Shown: positions 21,804-32,104 of the stretch, one piece after another
Numbering within the stretch: the stretch's first letter is position 1
How the letters are laid out: every line of letters begins with the position of its first letter
DNA from: Aplectana chamaeleonis
Taxonomy: Eukaryota; Nematoda; Chromadorea; Rhabditida; Cosmocercidae
DNA: 64,000 nt
Direction: 5' to 3'
NCBI GenBank assembly: GCA_029168955.1
Contig: JAPDOI010000185.1
Coordinates: 310,001 to 374,000, forward strand
Made by a program: the position numbers and the translations under genes
Notes under the pieces: generated by a model
Told to the model about the DNA's origin: nothing
The model's database searches: none
Seen by the model: only the letters and a program-made list of their open reading frames with translations

Positions 21804-22481
21804 CGATCAAATCGCCTCAAAACTTGTACATAGGGGCTATTCAGGCTGCCTCACACGGATCCGCAAACCGTTTATCAATTTTCGATGGATGACGGTAGGC
21901 ATATGGTAGCTCGGTCAAAGTCTCAGATTTGACTCAAAATTGCACTGTGGTCTTTATTTGAGCACGAGTTTGATGGCCCCTTTTTCGATTTTCGAAATTT
22001 TGAGATAGGTGTCGCGTGCTAAAAGGCATTATGGCTACCGTTACCTACAGTAAGCCCAAGTCTGGCGCGGAATAGACCCCAAATTCGGGTTCAGCGCCCT
22101 AAATAACCCCTAGTTGAACGTTTTGAGCCGAATCCGAATTTTCTTTCTGAACGGCCCAAAAATTCCCTGATGGGTAGGTACCAGGGCTGCGCGGAAATCT
22201 TTTTCAAGATTTTCGGAAACGGAAGAAAAATGGTCAAAAAAGCCGGAAACGGAAGAAAAATGGTCAAAAAAGCCGGAAACGGAAGAGATCAAAAAGCTAT
22301 GAGTTGCCTCATTCTCACGTTGCGTCGCTACCCATCGGTTACAGATCTCATTCGATAACCTATGGTTTCAGTCGATAAATCAATAATTATTCAAACTACA
22401 TAAAATCACTATGAGGAATTCCACAATTTCGGATCCTTGCCCCAGAAAAAAAATTGAAAGGGCAGTTTTAAAAATTGGTTA

Positions 22482-22730
22482 CAGGCCATAAAATGGCCAA
22501 AGTCTCACCGTCGACTGCGTACCACGCGCTGCGCGACCGCACGCGCGTCGGAAGCAGACGAGTTTTGGCCACCGCGCGACGAGTTTCGGTCGCCGCGCGG
22601 AGGCCGAAACGTCGCGCGGCGGCCGGAACTCGTCGCGCGGCGGCCAAAACTCGTCTGCTTCCGACGCGCGTGCGGTGGCTCAGCTCGTGGTACGCAGTCG
22701 ACGGTGAGACTTTGGCCGTTTTATGGCCTG
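22482..22730. mobile_element. TA-flanked GC-rich foldback MITE
   Basis: 249 bp, flanked by TA on both sides, tips CAGGCCATAAAA/TTTTATGGCCTG. The two arms pair over about 100 bp each, including CTCACCGTCGACTGCGTACC and GGAAGCAGACGAGTTTTGGCC. TA flanks and CAG tips suggest mobilisation by a Tc1/mariner transposase. The open frame through it comes from its GC content. Confidence 0.85.
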
Positions 22731-22865
22731 TATGCAGCGACCCCTCCGAATTAGCGAACAGCCTATCCTTCAGAAAGAAGTCCAGGCTGAACCACGTGCA
22801 GATGAAGCGGGCGGCCGCGCTGCGTGTTCAAGACCGATGGAGATGAACCTCCAGCTTCTCACCGA

Positions 22866-24204
22866 CAATCAATCAATCAATCGCTTTATTTTGCAATAAA
22901 GAAACATACATGGTGTATGTGAAGAGGTAGTAGCTTCACATGTACGGTAAAATAAAATAAAAGAAATGAATGAATTGAGGTAGTCCACCCATGCAAGTAA
23001 ACAGGTAGACAAGTAGGAAAACACACGTAAAACGACTCGTAAAAGTGATAGCACTCTGAACTTAAAGCTCTAACAAAATGAATGGCCGTCTGTCCCATGT
23101 ATTGACCTGAGATCAAACTTGGACAGGCGACATTTGAAAATCGAAAAGTTTTTTGCTTCGACAATTTCCAGAGGCAATTTGTTCCAAATTCGTATAACCC
23201 GGTAGGCAAAGGAATGCAGTACGCCGGATTTGGTGGTGAATGCACGTTCGAGCTGGAAACCGTGTTGGCGAGAGCGAGCACAGTGGCGAGTAAACGCAAA
23301 AGTGCTCTCAAAAGGAATGTCACTGAAACCATTAACTATCTTATAACATAAATGTAGATCAAACTCAGTTCTCCTGTATCGTAAGGTTTCAATCCCTAAC
23401 ATTTTTAATCTAGTCGTATAATCTGGCACTTCTCGCTCAGGAAATAATTTGATAAAACGCATTTTGAGTATCGTCTTTGCACGTTTGCAACGATTTCGTC
23501 ATCTTCACGCGAAGATGGTGACCAAACCTGGGTGCAGTATTCCAACAATGGCCGGCAGTAGACAATGAATGCTTTCCTATAATGCTCGAGGCAGGGGTGT
23601 TGCAGGGACCTGAGTATACAATTAGCCACACGAGAAGCTTTTTCGAGATTTCTTTGCAGTGGGTTTCCCACCGGAGGTCGGTTCTAATGAGCACACCCAG
23701 GTCCCTGATAGTCTCGCGCACCGGAAGCACAACATTGTTCAGGCGTAAGATGCATTCGTGTTGGAAATTGATGTGCAACAAGTTGCATTTCTCCTCAGAT
23801 AGCTGCAACTGCCATTGTTTGGACCAGTCGGCAAGCCGATTCAAGTCACATTGAAGTTCGTGAAAATCGATAGCGGGATTTCGAAGAGGGCGATATATTT
23901 TGAGATCATCAGCGAAAAGCTTACATGTGCTAGACAATTCGTCCGAGATATCGTTCACATAGATAAGGAATAGTAATGGACCCAAAACGCTACCCTGTGG
24001 TACCCCGCTGGCGATTTGACAGGGATGAGAGCAAAAGTTGCCAATTTTGACTTTGAAATCACGAGATGTCAGAAAGGATTCCAACCACTTCAAAATGTCT
24101 CCGCAAATGCCGTACCCCTCGAGTTTGAGAAGCAATTTAGAATGACTGACCGTGTCAAAAGCTTTGGCATAGTCGATGTACACAATATCTGTCTGACAGT
24201 CTTC
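22866..24204 (-). pseudogene. CR1-type LINE, 5'-truncated, RT to 3' end
   Basis: The minus-strand RT carries motif A (IDYAKAFDTVSHSKLL), motif B (SGVPQGSVLGPLLF) and motif C (CKLFADDLKIYRPL), then the thumb (LSEEKCNLLHIN, DLGVLIRTDLRW) and the C-terminal domain with RRTEFDLHLCYKIVNG and FAYRVIRIWNKLP. Two frameshifts, near 23660 and 23440, split it into three frames. The 3' end carries (ATTG)n-like short repeats after AATAAAGCG, as CR1 elements do. The 5' side ends exactly at the foldback element. Confidence 0.88.
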
Positions 24205-25200
24205 GGGGGAGGACGGAGTACGGGGTGGCGTCGGCACCAGCCGGCTGGCAGCAGTGGCCGCTCTCGGCCGAGTCTACCCGACAGCGAGATTGATGGCCCG
24301 CTCGCTCGTTGATTGGCGATCGGCGGAGATCACGCACGCAAGATCAGAGCCTGTGCGTGGAGAACGATAGTTTTTCTTAACAAAAAGGTTGACGACTTCC
24401 TATATTGGAGCAGTAAGCCCTGGCTTTTTGGGGCTGAAGTCGTTTTCATGTCAGAATCTCGCCCACCCGGGGTTCCAGCCCCCTGAAAAAATTCAAGAAA
24501 ATTTCGCACTCATGTGAGAATCTCGCCGACCCGGAGTTCCGACCCCTTGAAAAAATCGGGAAAACTTCGCACTCATGTCAGAATCTCGCCCACCCGGAGT
24601 TCCAACCCCTTGAAAAAATCGGGAAAACTTCGCACTCATGTCAGAATCTCGCCCACCCAGGGTTCCAACCCCTTGAAAAAATCCAAGAAAATTTCGCACT
24701 ACTGTGAGAATCTCGCCCACCCGGGGTTCCAACCCCTTGAAAAAATCTAATAAAGTTTCGCACTCATATGAGAATCTCGCCCACACGGGGTTCCAACCCC
24801 TTGAAAAAATCTAAGAAAATTTCGCACTCAAGTGAGAATCTCGCCCACCCGGGGTTCCAACCCCTTGAAAAAATCTAAGAAAATTCCGCACTCATGTCAG
24901 AATCTCGCCCACCCGAGGTTCCAACTCCTTGGAAAGCCGGAGATTGTGTTTTCCCAACCAAAGACTTCAACCCCCCAAAAACTCAGGGACTGTTTGCTTT
25001 AATATAGAAAATCGTCACTTTTTCTTTGAAAAAACGACTGATTCACCCGCACAGGCCCTGATCTCGCGTGAGTGATCTCCTGCGATCGCCCATCAACGAG
25101 CCAGCAAGCCGTCGATCTCGCTGTCTGGGCGACTCGGCCGAGCGCGGCCACTGCTGCCAGCCCGCTGGTGCCGACGCCACCCCGTACTCCGTCCTCCCCC
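24205..25200. mobile_element. 996-bp foldback element with internal 63-bp tandem array
   Basis: Arms of roughly 240 bp (24205-24440 and 24960-25200) are imperfect reverse complements starting GGGGGAGGACGGAG and including GGGGTGGCGTCGGCACCAG. The loop is an array of a 63-bp unit. No clear target duplication. The array gives a 21-residue repeat frame on the minus strand that I do not regard as a gene. Confidence 0.85.
24448..24945. repeat. 63-bp tandem repeat, about 8 copies
   Basis: Units contain AGAATCTCGCCCACCCGG, GTTCCAACCCCTTGAAAAAA and a variable TC/TT-rich end with TTTCGCACTCATGT. The period is a multiple of three, so frames stay open through it. Confidence 0.9.
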
Positions 25201-25471
25201 TGTACCCTATTTTCTTCCGGTTCCGGGCTTAAAAAGTCGGAAACGGAAGCGGAACGGAACAGCTCAAAAACACCGGAAGTACGGAAACGGGATCGGAACA
25301 CTTCCGCACAGCCCTGGTAGGTACCCTTACCTTTTTTAAAGCAATAAAAATGCCGGTTCTGGAATCCCCGTAGCCATTTAGTCAATTTCAAGCACGGGTC
25401 ATTTATATACTCTTAAAGACCTACCGCAACGACAATATGATTTTCCTAATCACCACCGGAAAGCTGCCGAG

Positions 25472-25759
25472 ATGTCGTACGTTCACGCCGTGGCAGTGTG
25501 GAGGAAAGAAGATCACCTCTATGCAAACCGACGTCACCCCCTCCGCGAAGAGGGTTTTTGTCATGGGAGAGGTGCTGGCCGGCCGCAGCTCTCCTTCGGA
25601 TTCTCCTGCAAAGGGCCGGCGTGGAGAGGAATCCTGGACCCGCTCAGAAGTACCTATGCGCCACGTGCGGCAAGGATGTTACCAGGAGACATACCAGCGT
25701 CCAGTGCTTCGGATGCCAAAGGTGGGTGCATCTCTCCTGTTCGGGTCTCTGCTCTGTGA
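25472..25759 (+). CDS. P-family first-AUG overlapping frame (possible frameshift donor)
   Basis: This 95-codon frame opens at the first AUG of the element, 10 nt from its 5' end. It overlaps the main frame, which is -1 relative to it and lacks any ATG before the 2A-like motif. Equivalent frames exist in P1 (9511-9224), P2 and P4 (38452-38736). The peptide (MSYVHAVAVWRKEDHL..., later RGAGRPQLSFGFSCKG) has no domain I recognise. Codons 28-29 (GGT TTT, preceded by G) form a slippery heptamer. Whether the rest of the frame is translated as a product or only serves as an entry to the main frame is unknown. Confidence 0.55.
   Translation: MSYVHAVAVWRKEDHLYANRRHPLREEGFCHGRGAGRPQLSFGFSCKGPAWRGILDPLRSTYAPRAARMLPGDIPASSASDAKGGCISPVRVSAL
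25552..25620 (+). promoter_or_regulatory. predicted -1 ribosomal frameshift signal (slippery site and pseudoknot)
   Basis: Heptamer G GGT TTT at 25552-25558 in the first-AUG frame; spacer TGTCATG (25559-25565); stem 1 GGAGAG 25566-25571 with CTCTCC 25589-25594; stem 2 GCCGGCC 25578-25584 (inside the loop of stem 1) with GGCCGGC 25614-25620. This is H-type pseudoknot geometry. A -1 shift continues as TTG TCA TGG, i.e. LSWERCW of the main frame. P1 and P2 are identical here. P4 has lost three bases in the heptamer region. Confidence 0.6.
25618..25641 (+). other. 2A-like ribosome-skipping motif in the P main frame
   Basis: The main frame reads AALLRILLQRA then GVERNPGP. The consensus for 2A is D(V/I)ExNPGP, preceded by a leucine-rich helix. 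Only the first Asp is replaced, by Gly. 2A-like sequences are established in APE-type LINEs of trypanosomes and several animals. Separation would occur between the final Gly and Pro, releasing the zinc-finger/endonuclease/RT protein from a short leader. Confidence 0.65.
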
Positions 25760-28700
25760 GGCATCATAACTCTTCTTTCCGATGTGTTTTGTGCTCCTCA
25801 CCTACCAACTCTGATTCCTCAAACTCCAATCGCCCCCTTTCCATTGTACATATCAATCTCAACGGCCTTCGTACTAAACTTTCTGAGCTCTCTCTCTTCG
25901 CACGTACTTACCATCCAGACGTGATCATGGTTCAAGAAACCAAGCTCTCTCCATCCCCTACCTATCCTCATCCTAATATCCCGGGCTACACTGCCTTCCA
26001 TGCTCCAAGGTCAGCTCTTGGCGGAGGAGTTTCAACCTTTGTTTTATCCTCTCTCCCCTCCCACCTCATACCAAACACCCCCACGGATGGTACTCTCGAG
26101 TACCTTCCAATCCATCTCCCCCTTAAAACTCCCCTTTCTCTGTTTAACATCTATATTCCCCCTACCACCTCATGCCCCTCCTCCTACAATCCCATTCCTC
26201 TTCTCAAACAACTCAACGATTATTCCCTCTCATCATCAGTTGTTTTCGCGGGCGACTTTAATGCCCACACCTTCTGCTCGTCCCTTGGTTCTGATGCTAG
26301 AGGAGAAGAAGTCGAAGAATGGGCTGAGGAGTGCGACCTGTCTTAAACGATGATCAGCCCACTCGTCTCCCTGCCAACGGCCGATCTTCTAGCCCAGACA
26401 TAACTCTTATCTCGTCCAACCTTTCCAACGCTTGCTCATGGTCTACCTCAACAACATTGTCTAGTGATCATGTTCCCGTCTTTGTGCACATCGATCTCTC
26501 AAATTCTCTTGCTCCTTATTCTGGTGTTCGTCAACGTTCTTATCTCAATTTAGGCCAAGCAGACTGGTGCCTGTTCAGTGAGGTTGCGCTACGCCTAGCG
26601 GCTGATTACCCGTGGAATGGCAATGTGCACCAGAAGGAGCATCACTTATCTGATGCAATTCGCAGGGCCATGAAGGCGGCTATCCCTGTTGGCCGAGTTA
26701 AGACGTTCTATCCAAACGTCACCAGAGAAATTCTTCAGAAAATCAGGACTAGAGATGCCAGAAGAGCAGTTGACCATCTAGACCCTGTCGTCGCTCAGCT
26801 GGATGGTGAGATCAGAAAAGATCTCGACCAGCACAAGAAAGAACAGTGGGAAAAATTCACAGAACAGTTGAATTTCAAGACGGACAGTGGAGCTACTTGG
26901 AAGGTGCTTCGGAAACTATCGGGAAAGAGCTCGCCAGCCACCATCTCCACTATTGAGTTCGGTAATAACGTTTTCAAGTCAGGAAAGGAAGCCGCCTACT
27001 CTCTCGGTAAAAGTTTCTTTGTCACGAGTACAAGGCGAGGTCCGCGAAATAGAGTGACAGTAAGAGAGCTGTGCCGCCTCCCGCTCATGAGCACGGCCGA
27101 AGCGTACACTGCGGCGCAAGTAGAGAAGATTATAAAGGACATGCGGAACTCCAAAGCTGTCGGTCCGGACGGCATTTGTCCTGCTGTACTGAAGAAACTC
27201 CCGACTGAGATCCTTCCGCTCATCGTTGATATGATTAACACTTCGTTTAGCTCTTGCACTATTCCGCAAAACTGGAAGACAGCCAACGTCATCCCGTTGC
27301 CCAAGCCTGGCAAACCTCAGTCATCAGTAAAGGGATATCGTCCCATTAGCTTGATGTCACCTTTCGCCAAGGTGGCCGAAAAGCTCATTGTCAAGGATCT
27401 AGCGGAGCACAACGAGAAGCAGTTGTTTCAACATGGGTTCAGGAGGCTACATTCCACAACTACGGCGTTGCTAGAAATTACCAGCTATGCTATCGACGGG
27501 TTCAACTTTAACAAGCCATTGAGAACTGTAGCTGTTGCGTTGGATCTCACCAAGGCATTTGATACGGTTAACCTTGGAGTCCTGTCAAGCAACATTCTGG
27601 AGTCGTCAATACCATCTTGGCAGAAGCGCCGGATATCGGCCTTTATTAAAGGTCGGCGGGCAAGAGTCATGTTTCAGAACCATGTCTCCAACAGTATTCC
27701 TATGGCAGCTGGAGTCCTCAGGGCGGAGTTCTATGGCCAGCCCTCTTCAATCTGTACCTCGGAGATATGCCTGAGCCTCCACAGGACATCAAGGTCGTCG
27801 CGTATGCCGATGACATAACAATCATGTGTCGAGATCGGGACTTACAGGTGGCCGCCAATAAGATCAACGAGTACCTGATCACACTAAAGAGTTTTTTCGA
27901 CCGCAAGATGCTAAGTATCTCTGCAGCCAAGTCGTCAGTGTCCGTTCTCACGACGGACCCATCCGAGCACAGCGCTCATCCGGATGTCGTGTGGGATGGA
28001 GACCGTTTGCCTGCTGCTCGCTTTCCAAAGCTGCTCGGTCTTGTGCTCGATCCGTCACTCAAGTTTCGTAAGAATACCGAGCAGAAGCAGGCAGTCGTTA
28101 AAGCTAAGCTCAACGTTCTCAGGGCCCTGGGCGGCACTTCGTGGGGTAGCAGCAAGGAGACTATACTCACAACGTATAAGGCAATTCTGCAGCCCCCCCT
28201 GGAGTATGCCGCACCGGTTTGGCAGCATCTCGTCTCAGAATCCTCCTGGACAAAGATGCAACGAGTACAAAATGCTGCTCTCCGTATCGCCACCGGATGT
28301 GCAAGGAGTTCCCCAATCGAGCACCTGCATGCTGAGACCCGTCTATTACCAGTGAAGGAGCCCTGTCAGCTCCAGGCCCAGCAATTCCGGATTAACATTA
28401 TAAAACAACCAAATCACCCGTCGCGGAGAGTACTAAACCCCGTGAGAGAGAGAAGTATAAGAAAGCCATTCGCCGATGCTCCAAACAAAGTCAATTTGCA
28501 AAGATGGCACGACTCACAGCAAGAACGACTCCGTCTTTTGCGCGAGGAGCACACCAAGTTGGTACGGTGTCATCTTGTGAAGGTGGCCATAAATCCTATA
28601 CTAGGAGATATACCGCCCCCCGTCTGCACCTCAGAGTCAACTCGGAAGAAGGGCGAGATGCACGCTCGCATCATTACGCTGTGGTCACTCTACAATGCTA

Positions 28701-28916
28701 ATGTCTTATGTCAGCAAGATTGACAGCAGCGAATCTGATGTGTGCCCGGACTGCGGTATCGTCGGCCATGATACCGCACATTTATTCAACTGTCCGGAGA
28801 GACCTACCACGCTGACACCAATGGACCTATGGACGAATCCACTACTGGTCGCCCAGTTCCTCCGCCTATGACAAAACCCTCTATGTGGCTGCAAAGAAGA
28901 AGAAGACCACCGGAAA

Positions 28917-29130
28917 GTAATAAGCCTCCCTTGCCAGCAGCAGAAAACCCTTGAAATCCAAAGTGAGACAAGAGAGTGAGATTAGGGGGAAGGAGAATCA
29001 AACCACATATCATCTGACATTGGAGAATCAGTGTTGACACTTCTACCCATCTCACAAAAAACATCTCTAGCAAAAGAACAACAAGTTAGATGTCTAGAAC
29101 ATTTATTTCTCGAGTGAGTCATTATAGACA
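28917..29130. other. unassigned DNA between P3 and a MITE
   Basis: AT-balanced sequence with no exon-like or repeat match that I can name. Confidence 0.4.
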
Positions 29131-29298
29131 TATGGTTAAGTCCGTGGCTTGTCTCTCAAGAAGAAAACATTTAGATTCAAACTGCGGCTGGCGCGGCGGT
29201 TTAAATCTCACCAGAAGCTGGCTGACAATTACCAGCCAGCCGTGGTTTGAATTTAAATGTTTTTTTTTCTTGAGGAACAAGCCACGGACCTAACTATA
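29131..29298. mobile_element. MITE just beyond the syf-2 3' end
   Basis: Inverted arms of about 65 bp. The left arm has GGTTAAGTCCGTGGCTTGT and the right arm ACAAGCCACGGACCTAAC, with inner CAAACTGCGGCTGGC and GCCAGCCGTGGTTTG. No target duplication was identified. Confidence 0.8.
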
Positions 29299-29330
29299 CA
29301 TATACTGGATGACTACATGGTGAGGCGATA

Positions 29331-29336
29331 TTTATT
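29331..29336 (-). terminator. syf-2: probable poly(A) signal of syf-2
   Basis: AATAAA on the minus strand, about 160 nt after the syf-2 stop codon and before the MITE. It is the first canonical hexamer in the right orientation. Confidence 0.55.
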
Positions 29337-29496
29337 CCAAGCAGCCGTTGAGCTGTTGGGAGAGAGCCGGGAGCTTTTTAACGCACATGTACAGATGAAA
29401 CTAAGCGATGTAATCGACATCAGAGGTTGATGAGAGGAATCAGGTGATTCACGCCGCCGCAGGATAATCAAATTGCTGAGTAACACTCATCTCGCA

Positions 29497-29526
29497 TCAG
29501 ATCGCAGTGCCACGTTCGAGATCCTC
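29497..29526 (-). CDS. syf-2: syf-2 exon 7 (last)
   Basis: After TTATTCAG the exon encodes EDLERGTAI and TGA (29499-29497). It matches the invariant C-terminus of SYF2 proteins (human NLERGTAV). Exon 6 ends in phase 0, so the join gives TEDIKEDLERGTAI. Confidence 0.92.
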   Translation of the reverse strand, partial: EDLERGTAI

Positions 29527-30003
29527 CTGAATAAATTGATTCGGAAGTGTAACGACACAGTTTGCCGACCTATGTATATAGCTGAATTACAACTATGCGG
29601 AGGTTAGTGAATAAATTATCTTAAAAACTCCACCTAATGCCCAACCGGTTTCTATCCCATTAATTGAGAAAAGTGCGCTGTGTGCCCCCCTCCCCAGAGA
29701 ATGGTTGCGAATTTCAACCTGTGACTCGTGTCATTTTATTGGAGAAGACGCAACGCAGCAATGATATCGTTATTTTGGAAGCGAGGGGGTTTCTTCTCCC
29801 TCCCAACCTTTCTATTTTTTTATAGCAGTAACACTTGCTTTCTGCTATAATGGTTTCACGGCTAGGGGGTGGTTTCCTAAAAAATGACACAGATGATATT
29901 TTTTCAGTGAAACAGCGATCACTATTTTCAGATGGTAGCGAGCGATCCCTTCGATATGCGAAGCATGGGACCATAAAATAAGATAGTGGTGAAAACGCCC
30001 CAC

Positions 30004-30139
30004 CTTGATATCTTCTGTATACTGTCCGTAGAACTTCTCCAATTTTTTATTGAACCGCATGTTTTTGTCGTTGATGTAATCGATAGGAGCATCAGGATCA
30101 AACAGGCGCCGGCGGTGGAACTGCTCTCGACGTTTCGAT
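30004..30139 (-). CDS. syf-2: syf-2 exon 6
   Basis: Encodes [45 protein letters not shown]. Human SYF2 has KRDKYSRRRPYNDDADIDYI, NERNAKFNKKAERFYGKYT. Acceptor ATATCTAG completes the Gln codon begun in exon 5. Donor is AAG/GTGGGG. Confidence 0.95.
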
Positions 30140-30200
30140 CTAGATATCAGGTGGAGATAGAAAAGCGTAAGGAAAGTTTAGTGATAAAACAAGTACTTAC

Positions 30201-30302
30201 TGTCCTTGTACGTCCTGAGCTAGCTTCTCCATAGCAGCCGAAGTAGGGTAGTGTGATCCGTGGATCAATGTATTTGCAGTAGGATAAAACTGGTCTTCAC
30301 CA
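30201..30302 (-). CDS. syf-2: syf-2 exon 5
   Basis: Encodes [20 protein letters not shown] then [14 protein letters not shown], the counterpart of human GEEFFPTSNSLLHGTHVPST. The acceptor is TTGTTTAG and the donor GTAAGT. The intron to exon 6 is only 61 bp. Confidence 0.95.
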
Positions 30303-30492
30303 CTAAACAAGAATTTTTCGCATTTTTAACATGATCAGAAACATAAGGAACGGTTTTCTTTTCGTATTCGATTAAAAAACTGCAGACTCACCAAAGCCAA
30401 AAAAATAGTGACCACTGGAACTTGCACTAATTACAACAACTGCCTAGGCCTACCATGTAGTACGGAATTATTCAATCGATGATGAAGTTTTT

Positions 30493-30538
30493 AGAATATA
30501 CTCCGTCTCCACTTTTTGATGGAGACGGAGTATATTCT
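30493..30538. repeat. perfect 18-bp hairpin in syf-2 intron 4
   Basis: AGAATATACTCCGTCTCC and its exact reverse complement are separated by 10 bp. No target duplication, arms too short for an assigned MITE. It would form a strong stem in the intron RNA. Confidence 0.8.
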
Positions 30539-30989
30539 GAGTTATCAAAGCGCGTTAATTCTGCGGTGGCTGGCTTGGACAGGAGCGTGGCAGTTACCTT
30601 TTTCACCTTTCTAATTACGAAACCTGACTAACCAAAAAAATGACTTGGTGTCGAAGTAATTTTCGGGAAAAAAATAGGAATTTAGAGGGCAATCGTAGAT
30701 TTTCGTGGTGAAATTTTTCAAGGAGCGTCTGAAGCAGGAGAAAATGAAAATTTTGAGAAAGTTGTTGTAGAAGACTTTAGGAATATGCTTTACCTTCGAT
30801 ACTTTTCATTTTTTTCAGAGCAGCATTGAAAAAAAAATGGTGGCGAAATTTCTTCGAAATAAACTCAACGCAGGGAAGACCCTCTGTCGAGACTCTTGCC
30901 AATGGGCAGCTGGCCCCTGACACATATTTTTCAAGTCACCAGTCTCTTACTTTTTTCGATTCGAATGACAAGCTGTTTGTTGGTGCCTA

Positions 30990-31310
30990 TGCAAGAGTCG
31001 ACTGCGCAAAGCCACAGGCAGACCTGAGGCAACGCTCAAAGTTGATCGACCGGCTGAGTCCCACCCGGCTGATATGCACCAAAAACGTCGCAAACGGGTG
31101 CAAAAAAAAAACCTGGCGAGTTCGTCTGCGTCCGTTCGTAGCCTACCTGGTAGATACATATTGATCATTTGTACGCAGACCCAGCCTGCGAAAATACACC
31201 CTCTACGTCCGCATGCGTCCCGGAGCCATATGTTGTGTATGGTTATCGACCGGGTGGGACTAGGCCAGACTCAGACGGGTTTTCGGCCGACTGCGACGGG
31301 GACCTAAGAA
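30990..31310. repeat. partial copy of the repeat seen at 316-872
   Basis: It shares GGCTGAGTCCCACC, AACGGGTGCAAAAAAA and the end GTTTTCGGCCGACTGCGACGGGGACCTAAG with the first element. The right end is clear. The left end is degraded. It lies in syf-2 intron 4. Confidence 0.55.
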
Positions 31311-32013
31311 CGGGGGGCCAGCCGTAAAGGCACAGTCCAACCTCCAGGTCGTTTTTTGGTTCTCCTGCTTCCTTTGTTAAAAATTTCGCACTAATCACAA
31401 TGGTATCTCCAGAAACGCTCAAAATCCACTACGAAAGATGTTTCGGGCCCTCAAAAATTGTGAATTCGAACGGTGAGAATTTCGCGAACGAGTTGAATCA
31501 GGTCTGCCTTTTCTCCCCATTCGCAGCTATCGCACTGGAGCAAGCTACAATATGAAGGTAGACGAAGACAAATGGATGAATATGAATTTTCCACGCATGT
31601 AGCTTCTACTGAGGTCTAAAACTTGTCGGTACGCGTAACCCACTTTTTCTTGTCTGGGGGCATGGTCGACTTTTTCCTCGCCTTTTCTTGTTTATTTTAG
31701 CGAATTAAGAATTCTCGCTAGGCAGGGTTGCTATCCACGGTAGTCGGACCATAACATCAAAAATTACACCTGAGGTTGGACTGTGAATTGAACATTCGAT
31801 CAATAGTCATCATGATCATGCAGACAACTCTTCCACAGTACTCGAAGATCCAGACAATGGAACAAACGATGTTTTGAGAAACACAATATGCTACTCGAAT
31901 TAACAGCGCACCAAAAATAAAGCCACGGGATACACGATGGCGACAACAAGCAAAGAATTTTCGAACAACCCAAAATGATGGGAAGAGCGATAAAAGGTAT
32001 TGATTGCACTTAC

Positions 32014-32104
32014 ACAACATCTCTCATTCTTTTATATGACTCGCCGTCAACCTTGAGAGCAGTCGTAAGACGGGTGTGTTGACGCAATGTCATGTCCTCA
32101 TAGC
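32014..32104 (-). CDS. syf-2: syf-2 exon 4
   Basis: Encodes (S)[20 protein letters not shown] then [10 protein letters not shown], matching human [22 protein letters not shown]. Acceptor TTTCAG/GC completes a Ser codon from exon 3. Donor GTAAGT, phase 2, joins exon 5 as DVVGEDQF. Confidence 0.94.

Larger units (their letters stand above)
22182..25316. mobile_element. hAT-type element A with nested insertions
   Basis: The left tip CAGGGCTGCGCGGAA and right tip TTCCGCACAGCCCTG are inverted, and a perfect 8-bp duplication GTAGGTAC flanks them (22174-22181 and 25317-25324). CAGGG tips with 8-bp duplications are hallmarks of hAT transposons. Subterminal DNA carries short repeats of GGAAACGGAAG (30-bp units at 22215-22285 and related copies at 25215-25295). 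No transposase remains. The interior holds a TA-flanked MITE, a CR1 LINE and a large foldback. Confidence 0.9.
25463..28905 (+). mobile_element. LINE family P, copy P3 (full length, cleanest leader)
   Basis: 3443 bp, with the target duplication ACCACCGGAAA on both sides (25452-25462 and 28906-28916). It starts GCTGCCGAGATG and ends GCTGCAAAGAAGAAGAAG. Frames: 25472-25759 (first AUG), 25498-26346 (2A-like motif, finger, endonuclease), 26331-27818 and 27767-28723 (RT and C-terminus). Small deletions near 26339, 27718 and 28635 cause the breaks. The 27718 lesion destroys motif B (GVPQGG). Otherwise the layout equals P2. Confidence 0.95.

Noticed and set aside
24448..24945. Possible CRISPR-like array
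   Set aside because: Units are contiguous 63-bp tandem copies without unique spacers, in a eukaryotic foldback element.
25463..25500. HDV-like ribozyme at the P 5' end as the reason for leader conservation
   Set aside because: CTGCC/GGCAG can pair, but the conserved block and pseudoknot lie about 90-160 nt inside the element, not at its 5' terminus. Still an alternative to keep in mind.
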